From JACVRW01 sp963812915 (GTDB lineage: Bacteria > Actinomycetota > Thermoleophilia > Solirubrobacterales > Thermoleophilaceae): 64,000 nucleotides of DNA. Shown piece by piece: positions 26,001 to 33,411 of the stretch (position 1 is its first letter; each line of letters begins with the position of its first letter). The notes under the pieces are model-generated. The model had not been told where the DNA came from. It was given only the letters and a program-made list of their open reading frames with translations, and searched no databases. The stretch is taken from positions 124,001 to 188,000 of the forward strand of contig CAWEXB010000007.1 in the NCBI GenBank assembly GCA_963812915.1. The letters run 5' to 3'. The position numbers and the translations under genes are program-made.

Positions 26001-26625
26001 TACATCATCGCCACGTTCGTATGCCTGCGCATAGGCCGACTGGCGGACGGGCTGCGGGCCGCAGAGCTGCACGATCAGATCAGTGCTCGGCTGACGCCAC
26101 ATCATGAAGTCCACGCAGCAGCGTTCCTGCTGCTCGCCGAGACGATCGGCGGCGACTGGAAGCGCGCCCGCGGGCAGTCTGCGCGAGCCGAGGCGGCCTG
26201 CGCGTCGAACGCCGACACTCCATGCCAGTTCAACTGGCGCGGGCTACTGATGGCGAGCCTGGCGCATGCTCAGCTCGGCGACGACCGCGAGGCGCGGCGG
26301 CTCGAGGAGCTGGCCGCGGACGACTCTGACCCTGCAGGGGCCTCTGGCCAAGGAACCGGCGCTGCTGAGGCTCGCCATGCTCCGGGGCGATCTCGAGACC
26401 CTGGAGCAACTGCTTGCCGTGAATCCGAAATCGACTTCTTCGACGTCGACTATCCGGCTGCGCGCCTCGACGGGCTGGCGGACGGTGGACGACCGGGGAG
26501 GCGTTGAGGCCGAAGCGCCGCGTGCGCTCGACGTCGGAGGCTACGTCGAGCCCTTCGCCATGCGGGCTCTCGGCAAGGTGCGAACGGCCCGGCGCTCCGA
26601 TGCTACGGTCGCTGGCGACTCGTAG
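23051..26625 (+). pseudogene. decayed kinase - adenylate cyclase - AAA ATPase - TPR gene
   Basis: Fragments in shifting frames follow one ancestral order. Kinase C-lobe at 23051-23525: LLDEEEHAYLTDYGITK and GTLDYLAPEQISGEKVDG, with stops where the two intact kinases have Ser, Cys and Ala. Class III cyclase at about 23590-24100: GDAVLDTFGSPVA, then LSLKIGIESGQVIEGG. STAND/AAA ATPase at about 24260-25100: EGVGKTRLVHA (Walker A) and TVVVEDLHWAEPALLELL (Walker B). TPR-like region at 25200-26625: FKHALTREVAYRSLP, LAHHYAEA. The kinase N-lobe is absent, so the 5' end was cut near 23045. The stretch 23100-25000 is full of stops and very purine-rich; after 25000 only frameshifts are seen. Function is lost. 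Confidence 0.88.
26604..26609 (+). promoter_or_regulatory. possible -10 box of the sensor operon
   Basis: TACGGT lies 24 nt before the BTAD-regulator ATG, in the tail of the relic gene. The identical hexamer precedes the second kinase locus (33375-33380). No -35 element was identified. Confidence 0.3.
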
Positions 26626-26633
26626 GTAACGCA

Positions 26634-28235
26634 ATGGATTTCCGGCTCCTTGGCCCCCTGGAAGTCGCCGAGCACGACCGCTTGCTGGCGCTCGGCGGGA
26701 TCAAGCAGCGCTCGCTGCTGGCGATTCTCCTGCTGCATGCGAACGAGCTCGTCTCGAGCGACCGCCTGATCGACGAGCTCTGGGGAGACGCTTCGCCGCC
26801 AACGGCGGGCAAGGCTCTCCAGGTCCACGTCTCCCGGCTCCGCAAGCAGCTCGGGGCGGGCAGGCTCGCCACCCACCCACCGGGCTACGTCCTCCGCGTC
26901 GACTCCTCGGAGCTCGATCTGGCACGCTTCGAGCAGCTCCTCGACGAGGCGAGGCAGGCCGATGCTCGAAGGGCCGCGCAGAAGTTGCGCGAAGCTCTCT
27001 CACTGTGGCGCGGACCCGCGCTCGCCGATCTTGCGTACGAGCCCTTTGCCCAGATCGAGATCGCCCGTCTAGAGGAGCTGCGCCTCGCCGCACTCGACAG
27101 GCGGATCGATGCCGATCTCGCCGCCGGCAACCACGCCGACGTCGTCGGCGAGCTCGAGGCGATGGTGGCCCAGTACCCCCGCCGCGAACGGCTGCGCTTC
27201 CAACTGATGCTTGCGCTGTACCGCTCGGCTCGGCAAGCCGAGGCCCTCGAGGCCTACCGCGCTGCTCGGCGCGAGCTCTCCGAGGAGCTCGGCCTGGAGC
27301 CGAGCGAGGAGCTGAAGCAGCTCGAGCAGGCCATCCTGCGTCAGGACCCGGCGCTCGACCGGTCGAAAGAAGACGCCCCCGCCCCAACCCCGTCACGACA
27401 GGCGGCTCCGCCCGATCGAGCGCTCCTCATCTTCCCTCGAGCCCTCGATCGCGTCGAGGCGCTTCTCCGACTCGCACGGCCACTGGCCACGTCTCAGCCG
27501 CCGCGCGAGCTGATGGTCGCGAGCATCGTCCCGCCGGCGGAGCTACAGGCCGCGACCGCGGCCCTCGCCGAGCGTCGGGACGAGCTCCTAGCGGACGGGC
27601 TCGCCGCCAGGACCGCCGCCTTCTCCTCGCCCGGGCCGGGTGACGACATCGTCCGCCTGGCGTCGCAGGAGAGCGTCGACCTGCTCCTCATGGACGTAGG
27701 CCGGTCGCCGCTGGGTCGCGAGGCGGTCCTCGTACTCGAGCAGGCACCCTGCGACGTCGCCCTGCTCGTCGAGGCCAGTGGCTCGCTTGGGGCCGGGTCG
27801 GTCGTCGTGCCCTTCGGGGCGTCAAACCACGATTGGGCGGCGCTCGAGCTCGGCGCCTGGGTTGCTCGAGCGACGGGCACGCCGCTTCGACTGATCGGCG
27901 CGGCCTCGGACGAAAGGGATGACAGCCGCGACGCGAGCCGGCTGCTCGCCGACGCCTCACTCATCGTCCAGCGCACGGCGGGCATCGTCGCCGAGCCGCT
28001 TCTCGCGAGCCCCGGCCGGGAGGGTGTCGTAGCTCTCGCGGAGGGAGCGGGCCTTCTGGTCGTCGGGCTATCCGAGCGCTGGCGGCAGGAGGGCCTTGGC
28101 CGCGTGCGCAGCGAGCTCGCCGAGGCCCCACCCGCACCCACGGTGTTCGTGCGAAGGGGGCCGCGACCCGGCGGTCTGGCGCCGGCGGAGACACGCACCC
28201 GGTTCAGCTGGTCACTCACAGGGAGCACGCCATGA
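26634..28235 (+). CDS. SARP-type BTAD regulator fused to universal-stress-like domains
   Basis: 533 residues. The first ~95 are a winged-helix DNA-binding domain (DFRLLGPLEVAEHDRLL, LIDELWGDASPPTAGKALQ), followed by a BTAD domain (about 95-245, ending ELGLEPSEELKQLEQAIL) as in AfsR/SARP activators. Residues ~275-510 resemble two UspA-like alpha/beta folds (DLLLMDVGRSPLG, GSVVVPFGASNHDWAALELG, GLLVVGLSERWRQ). No STAND ATPase domain is present. It is the first gene of a four-gene unit joined by four-base overlaps with a kinase and two binding lipoproteins, so it probably regulates that unit or is controlled by the kinase. The Usp assignment is moderate. Confidence 0.8.
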   Translation: MDFRLLGPLEVAEHDRLLALGGIKQRSLLAILLLHANELVSSDRLIDELWGDASPPTAGKALQVHVSRLRKQLGAGRLATHPPGYVLRVDSSELDLARFEQLLDEARQADARRAAQKLREALSLWRGPALADLAYEPFAQIEIARLEELRLAALDRRIDADLAAGNHADVVGELEAMVAQYPRRERLRFQLMLALYRSARQAEALEAYRAARRELSEELGLEPSEELKQLEQAILRQDPALDRSKEDAPAPTPSRQAAPPDRALLIFPRALDRVEALLRLARPLATSQPPRELMVASIVPPAELQAATAALAERRDELLADGLAARTAAFSSPGPGDDIVRLASQESVDLLLMDVGRSPLGREAVLVLEQAPCDVALLVEASGSLGAGSVVVPFGASNHDWAALELGAWVARATGTPLRLIGAASDERDDSRDASRLLADASLIVQRTAGIVAEPLLASPGREGVVALAEGAGLLVVGLSERWRQEGLGRVRSELAEAPPAPTVFVRRGPRPGGLAPAETRTRFSWSLTGSTP

Positions 28236-30115
28236 CCGTGGCCATCAGCCCGGGCGCGACGTTTGCGGGCTATCGGATCGAGTCGCTGGTGGGGCGCGGC
28301 GGGATGGGCGTGGTGTACCGGGCGACCGATCTGTCGCTCGAGCGGCCGGTGGCGCTGAAGCTGATCGCGCCGGAGCTGGCGCAGGACGAGCACTTCCGAG
28401 CCCGCTTCCTCAACGAGCCGCGGCTCGCGGCGTCGCTCGATCACCCGAGCGTGGTGCCGATCTACGAGGCCGGCGAGCACGAGGGGCAGCTCTATCTCGC
28501 GATGCGCTTCGTCGAGGGCAGCGACCTGAAGACAATCCTCGAAGGCGAAGGCATGCTCACGCCCGAGCGCACGCTGGCGGTGCTGGCGCAGATCGCGGAC
28601 GCGCTCGATGCCGCCCACCGGCGAGGCCTCGTGCACCGCGACGTGAAGCCGGCGAACGTGCTGCTCGACGAGGACGGGCACGCCTACCTGACCGACTTCG
28701 GCGTCAGCAAGCAGGCCGGCGCCGACTCGACCGACACGGGGCGGATGGTCGGCACGCTCGACTACCTGGCGCCCGAGCAGATCCGCGGCGAGGAGGTGGA
28801 CGGTCGCACGGACTGCTACGCGCTCGCCTGCGTGCTCTACGAGTGCCTCGCCGGTACCCCGCCCTTCCGGCGGGCGACGGAGGCGCAGACGCTCTGGGCG
28901 CACATCCAGGAGGAGGCGGCCCCGCTGGCGGACCACGCGGCGCTCGACCCAGTGCTCGAGAGCGGGCTCGCGAAGGACCGAGAGGCCCGTCCGGATTCTT
29001 GTGCCCAGCTCGTCGAGGAGGCGGGTGGAGCACTCGGCCTCGCCGCACCGCCGCTCGCCGGCCGCCGGCATTCTCGCGGCGCTGTGCTGTTGCTGGTGGG
29101 CGCCGTGCTTCTCGGCGCCGCAACGGTGCTCGCACTGACACAGAGCCTCGGCGACGACCCCCCGGCACCGGGCGCCCTCCGATTCGACGTCGCCACCAAC
29201 TCGGTGGGTGCCGTGAGCAAGAGGACCGGCGCGCTCGCGCTTGTCGCCCCGTTGCCGGGGCGCCCAACCGACGTCGCCGCCGCCGGCGGAACCGCGTGGG
29301 TGGCGACGGTCAACTCAACGGCGGTGACCGGCATCAGCGCGCAGACGGAGTCGATCACGCGAACCGTGCCGCTAGGCGGAAGTGCGGACGCGATCGCGGT
29401 GGGCGAAGGCTCGGTTTGGGTGGCCGACGCCAGGCGCGGCGTCCTGTCCCGCATCGAGGAGGGGTACGAGCGCGTCACCCAGCGAATCCGCTTTCCGAGG
29501 GCCGCCTCGGGTCCGTCCACCCGTCTCCAGGCCGCGCGCGCGTCGCTTGCGGTGGGCGCCGGGGCGGTCTGGCTGACGAACGGCTCGCGGCGCCTGGTTC
29601 GGATCGATCAGGAGACGGGCGCGGTGGCAGCCATCCCGGCCGGCCGGCGCCTCGACGGCGTGGCCGCGGGCGGCGGCGCGGTGTGGGCGATCAGCTCGAG
29701 GTCGGCGACCGTCCTGCGGGTGGACCCGCGGAACGGCACGCCGACCGACCGGATGTCGATCGTGGCGCGACCCGGGGCCGACGCTCCCTCGCCGCGCGCC
29801 ATAGCGGCTACATCGCGGGCCGTGTGGGTTCTGAACGGCAACACCGCCACCGTGACTCAAATCGATCCCGGCACGCTGGGCGTGGTGACGACGATTCCGA
29901 TCGGCGTCGACCGCGTGCCGACCGACATCGCGGCGACCGGCGCAACCGCGTGGGTGAGCAATGCCGACGGCTCGCTTGCGCGAGTGCGGGCCGGGGCGAG
30001 AGTCGCCAAGGTGATCCGGGTTGGCGAGTCGCTCGAGCGAGTGGCGGCGGGCGGGGGCACGGTCTGGGTCACCACGACCGCGTTCGATCAGAAGCTGCCA
30101 GGGGGCGCGGGATGA
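28232..30115 (+). CDS. receptor Ser/Thr protein kinase with extracytoplasmic beta-propeller
   Basis: 627 residues. PknB-type kinase domain at about 14-270 with GRGGMGVVY (P-loop), the ATP Lys K43 (VALKLI), HRD 135-137 and DFG 155-157, all intact. One transmembrane helix at about 283-303 (GAVLLLVGAVLLGAATVL). The outside part (305-627) is a YVTN/NHL-like propeller of repeats ending in motifs such as GEGSVWVADA, GAGAVWLTNG and GGGAVWAISS. So the kinase is cytoplasmic and the sensor external. ATG overlaps the regulator stop; the stop overlaps the next lipoprotein gene. Its ligand is unknown; the downstream binding proteins are the obvious candidates to deliver it. Confidence 0.92.
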   Translation: MTVAISPGATFAGYRIESLVGRGGMGVVYRATDLSLERPVALKLIAPELAQDEHFRARFLNEPRLAASLDHPSVVPIYEAGEHEGQLYLAMRFVEGSDLKTILEGEGMLTPERTLAVLAQIADALDAAHRRGLVHRDVKPANVLLDEDGHAYLTDFGVSKQAGADSTDTGRMVGTLDYLAPEQIRGEEVDGRTDCYALACVLYECLAGTPPFRRATEAQTLWAHIQEEAAPLADHAALDPVLESGLAKDREARPDSCAQLVEEAGGALGLAAPPLAGRRHSRGAVLLLVGAVLLGAATVLALTQSLGDDPPAPGALRFDVATNSVGAVSKRTGALALVAPLPGRPTDVAAAGGTAWVATVNSTAVTGISAQTESITRTVPLGGSADAIAVGEGSVWVADARRGVLSRIEEGYERVTQRIRFPRAASGPSTRLQAARASLAVGAGAVWLTNGSRRLVRIDQETGAVAAIPAGRRLDGVAAGGGAVWAISSRSATVLRVDPRNGTPTDRMSIVARPGADAPSPRAIAATSRAVWVLNGNTATVTQIDPGTLGVVTTIPIGVDRVPTDIAATGATAWVSNADGSLARVRAGARVAKVIRVGESLERVAAGGGTVWVTTTAFDQKLPGGAG

Positions 30116-31416
30116 TGCGCGCCGGGCTGATCGCCGCGCTTGCCGCCGCCGCGGCGCTGACGAGCGCGGCCTGCGGGGAGGACGGGCGAAACGAGAACAT
30201 CCCACCGGCGCGGCCCGTCGAGTCGTCCGGCTGCTCGCCAGTGGCCTTCGGCGGGGAGGGGCGCCCGGACTTCCTCATCGCCGTGCCCACCACGCTGCAG
30301 GGCGAGTACACGGGGCACGGCGTACAGGTAACGCAGGCAATGAAGATGGTCCTGGCGGAGCGCGGCTGGCGCGCCGGCGACTACACCGTGGGGCTGCAAG
30401 TCTGCGACGAGGTGGCAGCGTCGGGTGATGCGGCCAGTCCGACGAAGTGCCGGCGCCACGCGCGTGCCTTCGCTCGCAACCGCAGCGTGCTGGTCGTCCA
30501 CGGCCCGCAGACGTCGACGTGCGCCATCGAGATGGTCTCAATACTGAACCGCGCCCCCGGCGGGCCGCTACCCGTTCTCAGCGCCGGTCCGACCTATCTG
30601 GGGCTCACGCGTTCGGGGCCAGGCGTCGGGGACGACGAGCCGCAGAAGTACTTTCCGACCGGCCAGCGCAGTTTCCTGCGCATCGTTCCCGCCGACGACG
30701 CGCAGGGCGCCGCCGCCGCCCTCTACGCCAAGGACGAGGGCGCCAGGCGGGTGTTCGTGCTGAACGACGGCGAGCCCTACGGGTTCGGGGTGGCCGAGGC
30801 CTTTCGCCTGGCGGCCGAGGGCATCGGCCTCTCGGTCGAAGGGACCGGGAGGTGGGACCCGAAGGCACGTGAGCTAGGTGCGTTGGCGGAGCGCGTCCGG
30901 CGGGCCGGAGCGGACACGGTGTACCTGGGCGGATATCCGTTCGACAACGGACCACGGCTTGTCAAGCAGCTCCGCGAGACGCTCGGCCCGGAGGCGCAGA
31001 TCATCGCCCCCGACGCCTGGAACAACCTCGCCGTCGTCGAGGGCGCCGGCGCCGCCGCAGAGGGCTTCAGCCCAACGATCGCGGTACTACCGAACGACCA
31101 GCTGCCCCAGGTGGGGGGCGACTTCGCCGCCGAGTTCGAGGAGCGGTTTGGCGCGCGTCCGTGCTGCTTCTCGGTTCACACCGCGCAGGCCACCCACATG
31201 ATGCTCGACGCGATCGCGGACTCCGGGGGGAGCCGGGCGCAGGTGCTCGAAAAGCTGTTCGAGGCCCGCGTCGAGGACGGTTACGTCGGAAGCTTCGAGA
31301 TCGATCGGTACGGGGACACCACGCTCAACACGATCGCCGTCTACCGGATCGAGGGCGGCCGCCTGCGCTTCCAGACCGCGATCACGCCTCCTCCCGAGCT
31401 GCTGGCTCGCGGGTGA
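30112..31416 (+). CDS. lipoprotein, type I periplasmic-binding fold (branched-chain amino acid-like)
   Basis: 434 residues. Signal peptide with lipobox LTSAAC (Cys21), then a two-lobed binding fold like LivJ-type receptors: RPDFLIAVPTTLQGEYTGHG, ILNRAPGGPLPVLSAGPTYL, RVFVLNDGEPYGFGVAEAF and DTVYLGGYPFDNG. Several Cys (SGC, VCDE, KCRR, CAIEM, PCCFS) recur in its paralogues, suggesting disulfides. No permease or ATPase genes are nearby, so transport is unlikely; a receptor role for the upstream kinase is inferred from the overlap and from the fused locus at 33412. The start may be the ATG at 30112 or 30115. Confidence 0.88.
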   Translation: MMRAGLIAALAAAAALTSAACGEDGRNENIPPARPVESSGCSPVAFGGEGRPDFLIAVPTTLQGEYTGHGVQVTQAMKMVLAERGWRAGDYTVGLQVCDEVAASGDAASPTKCRRHARAFARNRSVLVVHGPQTSTCAIEMVSILNRAPGGPLPVLSAGPTYLGLTRSGPGVGDDEPQKYFPTGQRSFLRIVPADDAQGAAAALYAKDEGARRVFVLNDGEPYGFGVAEAFRLAAEGIGLSVEGTGRWDPKARELGALAERVRRAGADTVYLGGYPFDNGPRLVKQLRETLGPEAQIIAPDAWNNLAVVEGAGAAAEGFSPTIAVLPNDQLPQVGGDFAAEFEERFGARPCCFSVHTAQATHMMLDAIADSGGSRAQVLEKLFEARVEDGYVGSFEIDRYGDTTLNTIAVYRIEGGRLRFQTAITPPPELLARG

Positions 31417-32738
31417 AGGCGGCCCAGGTGACGCGAGCGGTCGCAACGTTCGCGGTCGCCGTGGCCGCGGCGCTCTCGATCCCGGCGTGCGGGGGTGACG
31501 CGGAGAGCGAGCCGAACCTCCCGCCCGCGCGTCCCGTCGAGTCGGCCGGTTGCTCGTCTGTGACGTACGGCGGGAAGGAGCGCCCGGATCTCATCATCGC
31601 TGCGAGCACCGTCCTGCAAGGGCAGTTCGTCGACCACGGCGTGCAGATCGCGCAGGCACTCAAGCTGGTGCTGGCCGAGCGGAACTGGCGGGCCGGCGAC
31701 TACGGCGTGGGTCTTCAGCTGTGCGACGAGACGACGGCGAAGGGCGACGAGTCCGACCCCGCCAAGTGCCGCCGCAACGCGCGCGCGTTTGCCCGCAACC
31801 GCAGCGTGATCGCGGTCGCCGGACCGTGGAGCTCGTCCTGCGCGCTCGAGATGCTGCCGATCCTCAACCGAGCGCCCGACGGGCCGCTGGCGGCGGTCAG
31901 CGGGTCGACGACCTATCTGGGTCTGACCCGGCCGGGGCCAGGCGTCGGGCCGGCCGAGCCGGCGCGGTACTTCCCCACCGGGCGTCGCAGTTTTATTCGA
32001 GTCATCCCCGCCGACGACGCGCAGAGCGCCGCGGGCGCCCTGTATGTGAAGGACGCGGGCGCCCGCACCGCGTTCGTCCTGAACGACAACCAGCCGTACG
32101 GCGTCGGAGTCGCGGAGGCATTCCGCGTCGCGGCCGAACAGAGCGGGATGCGCGTGGTCGGAACGGCAGCTTGGGACGCCAAGGCGCGCGACTACAGCGC
32201 CCTCGCGCGGGACATCCGAGACGCTCGCCCCGACGCCGTCTATTTGGGCGGTTATGTCTCCAACAATGGAGCGCGCCTGATCGAGGATCTCCGCAAGGCG
32301 CTCGGTCCCGAGACACAGATCGTGGGACCCGACGGCTTTGCCACACCGGGCCTGATCGTCGAGAGCGCCGGGTCGGCCGCGGAGCGCTTCACGTGGACGA
32401 TCGCCGCGTTGCCGAATGACGAGCTGCCCCCGTCGGGACGTGAGTTCACGGCGGAGTTCGAGCGGCGCTTCTCGTCGCGCCCGTGCTGCTTCTCAGTCCA
32501 CGCCGCTCAGACCGCGGTGATCATCCTGGATGCCATCGCGGGCTCGGACGGAAGCCGCGGCGAGGTGACGGAGAACCTCTTCGGCGCGCGCGTGGAGGAC
32601 GGCTACCTCGGTGACCTCGAGATCGATCGCTACGGGGACACCACCCAGACGACGACGGGCGTCTACCGGATCGAGAACGGCCGACTGCGCTTCGAGACGG
32701 CGATCACGCCGCCCGCCGGGCTACTCGCGCGCGAGTAG
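31413..32738 (+). CDS. second lipoprotein, type I periplasmic-binding fold
   Basis: 441 residues, a tandem duplicate of the preceding gene: lipobox IPAC (Cys26), then PPARPVESAGCSSVTYGG, STVLQGQFVDHGVQ, ILNRAPDGPLAAVSGSTTYL, DAVYLGGYVSNNG and SSRPCCFSVHAAQ, all matching the first copy closely. The Cys pattern is kept. GTG start overlaps the upstream stop. The palindrome at its stop probably ends the operon. Divergence in the ligand cleft between the copies (for example HGPQTSTC versus AGPWSSSC) hints at different ligands; this is inference. Confidence 0.88.
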   Translation: MKAAQVTRAVATFAVAVAAALSIPACGGDAESEPNLPPARPVESAGCSSVTYGGKERPDLIIAASTVLQGQFVDHGVQIAQALKLVLAERNWRAGDYGVGLQLCDETTAKGDESDPAKCRRNARAFARNRSVIAVAGPWSSSCALEMLPILNRAPDGPLAAVSGSTTYLGLTRPGPGVGPAEPARYFPTGRRSFIRVIPADDAQSAAGALYVKDAGARTAFVLNDNQPYGVGVAEAFRVAAEQSGMRVVGTAAWDAKARDYSALARDIRDARPDAVYLGGYVSNNGARLIEDLRKALGPETQIVGPDGFATPGLIVESAGSAAERFTWTIAALPNDELPPSGREFTAEFERRFSSRPCCFSVHAAQTAVIILDAIAGSDGSRGEVTENLFGARVEDGYLGDLEIDRYGDTTQTTTGVYRIENGRLRFETAITPPAGLLARE

Positions 32739-32741
32739 CCC
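32718..32741 (+). terminator. 24-bp perfect palindrome at the end of the sensor operon
   Basis: GGGCTACTCGCG is followed at once by its exact reverse complement, and includes the TAG stop (32736-32738). GTCGAGCTTT follows, so it probably acts as a terminator. It could instead be a protein-binding site. Confidence 0.6.
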
Positions 32742-32849
32742 GTCGAGCTTTACCGGCCTTTACCGGGACTCACCCCGCGGTGATACCGCGGTGCAGGACG
32801 GTGAGCACCGATCCCGGCCGCACGGGGCGGCCGCACCGAAGGAGGCCAC

Positions 32850-33299
32850 ATGCTTCGACGTAACCAACTCATCGGTACCGCGGCGCTGGCGCTGGCGTGC
32901 TCACTGCCCGCGTCCGCCGCCGTAGCGCAGCAGGACCTGCGACTGCCCGACCGCGTGGCACCGGAGCCGGGCGCGCAGCAGGCCCCGGCGCCGCAATCCT
33001 CGACCACCGCGCAAGAAGCCCAGGGCTATTCCCCCGGCTTCTCCGAGCGAGAGCGCGAGATCGTCCGCGACTACCAGCGCACGCCGGAGTACATGCGCAG
33101 CGTGGACCAGACACGGCTCGAGCGGCTTGCGCGCGAAGCCGGCACGGCGACCGTCGTGGTGCCGTCCGGTGGGTTCGACTGGGGTGACGCGGGCATCGGC
33201 GCGGCCGGCATGCTGGCGCTGTTCAGCATCGGCGCCGGATCGACCCTGCTCCTCACGAACCGGAGGCGCCGTCGGGGCTTGCAGGTGACCGCCCCCTGA
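32850..33299 (+). CDS. small secreted protein with C-terminal membrane anchor
   Basis: 149 residues: signal peptide (ALALACSLPASAAVAQQ), a Pro/Gln-rich linker, a polar helix (FSEREREIVRDYQRTPEYM), then a hydrophobic helix at about 112-132 followed by NRRRRRG. The layout predicts an exported domain held by a C-terminal helix with a basic cytoplasmic tail. A strong AAGGAGG ribosome-binding site precedes the ATG and a strong terminator follows. It stands between two kinase loci, which may reflect a shared role; no family was recognised. Confidence 0.7.
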   Translation: MLRRNQLIGTAALALACSLPASAAVAQQDLRLPDRVAPEPGAQQAPAPQSSTTAQEAQGYSPGFSEREREIVRDYQRTPEYMRSVDQTRLERLAREAGTATVVVPSGGFDWGDAGIGAAGMLALFSIGAGSTLLLTNRRRRRGLQVTAP

Positions 33300-33311
33300 C
33301 CGCGCTTCCCA

Positions 33312-33352
33312 GACGAGGGGCGGCGCCGCCGGCGCCGCCCCTCGTCGCCTTT
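33312..33352 (+). terminator. strong intrinsic terminator
   Basis: A perfect 16-bp stem starting GACGAGGGGCGG (33312-33327) with a 3-nt loop and matching arm to 33346, followed by GCCTTTG. It ends the small secreted protein gene and insulates the kinase locus downstream. Confidence 0.85.
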
Positions 33353-33411
33353 GTCCACGCGCACAGCGGCGTGGTACGGTCGGCGCGGACTCGACCCCTT
33401 TGGAACGCCCC

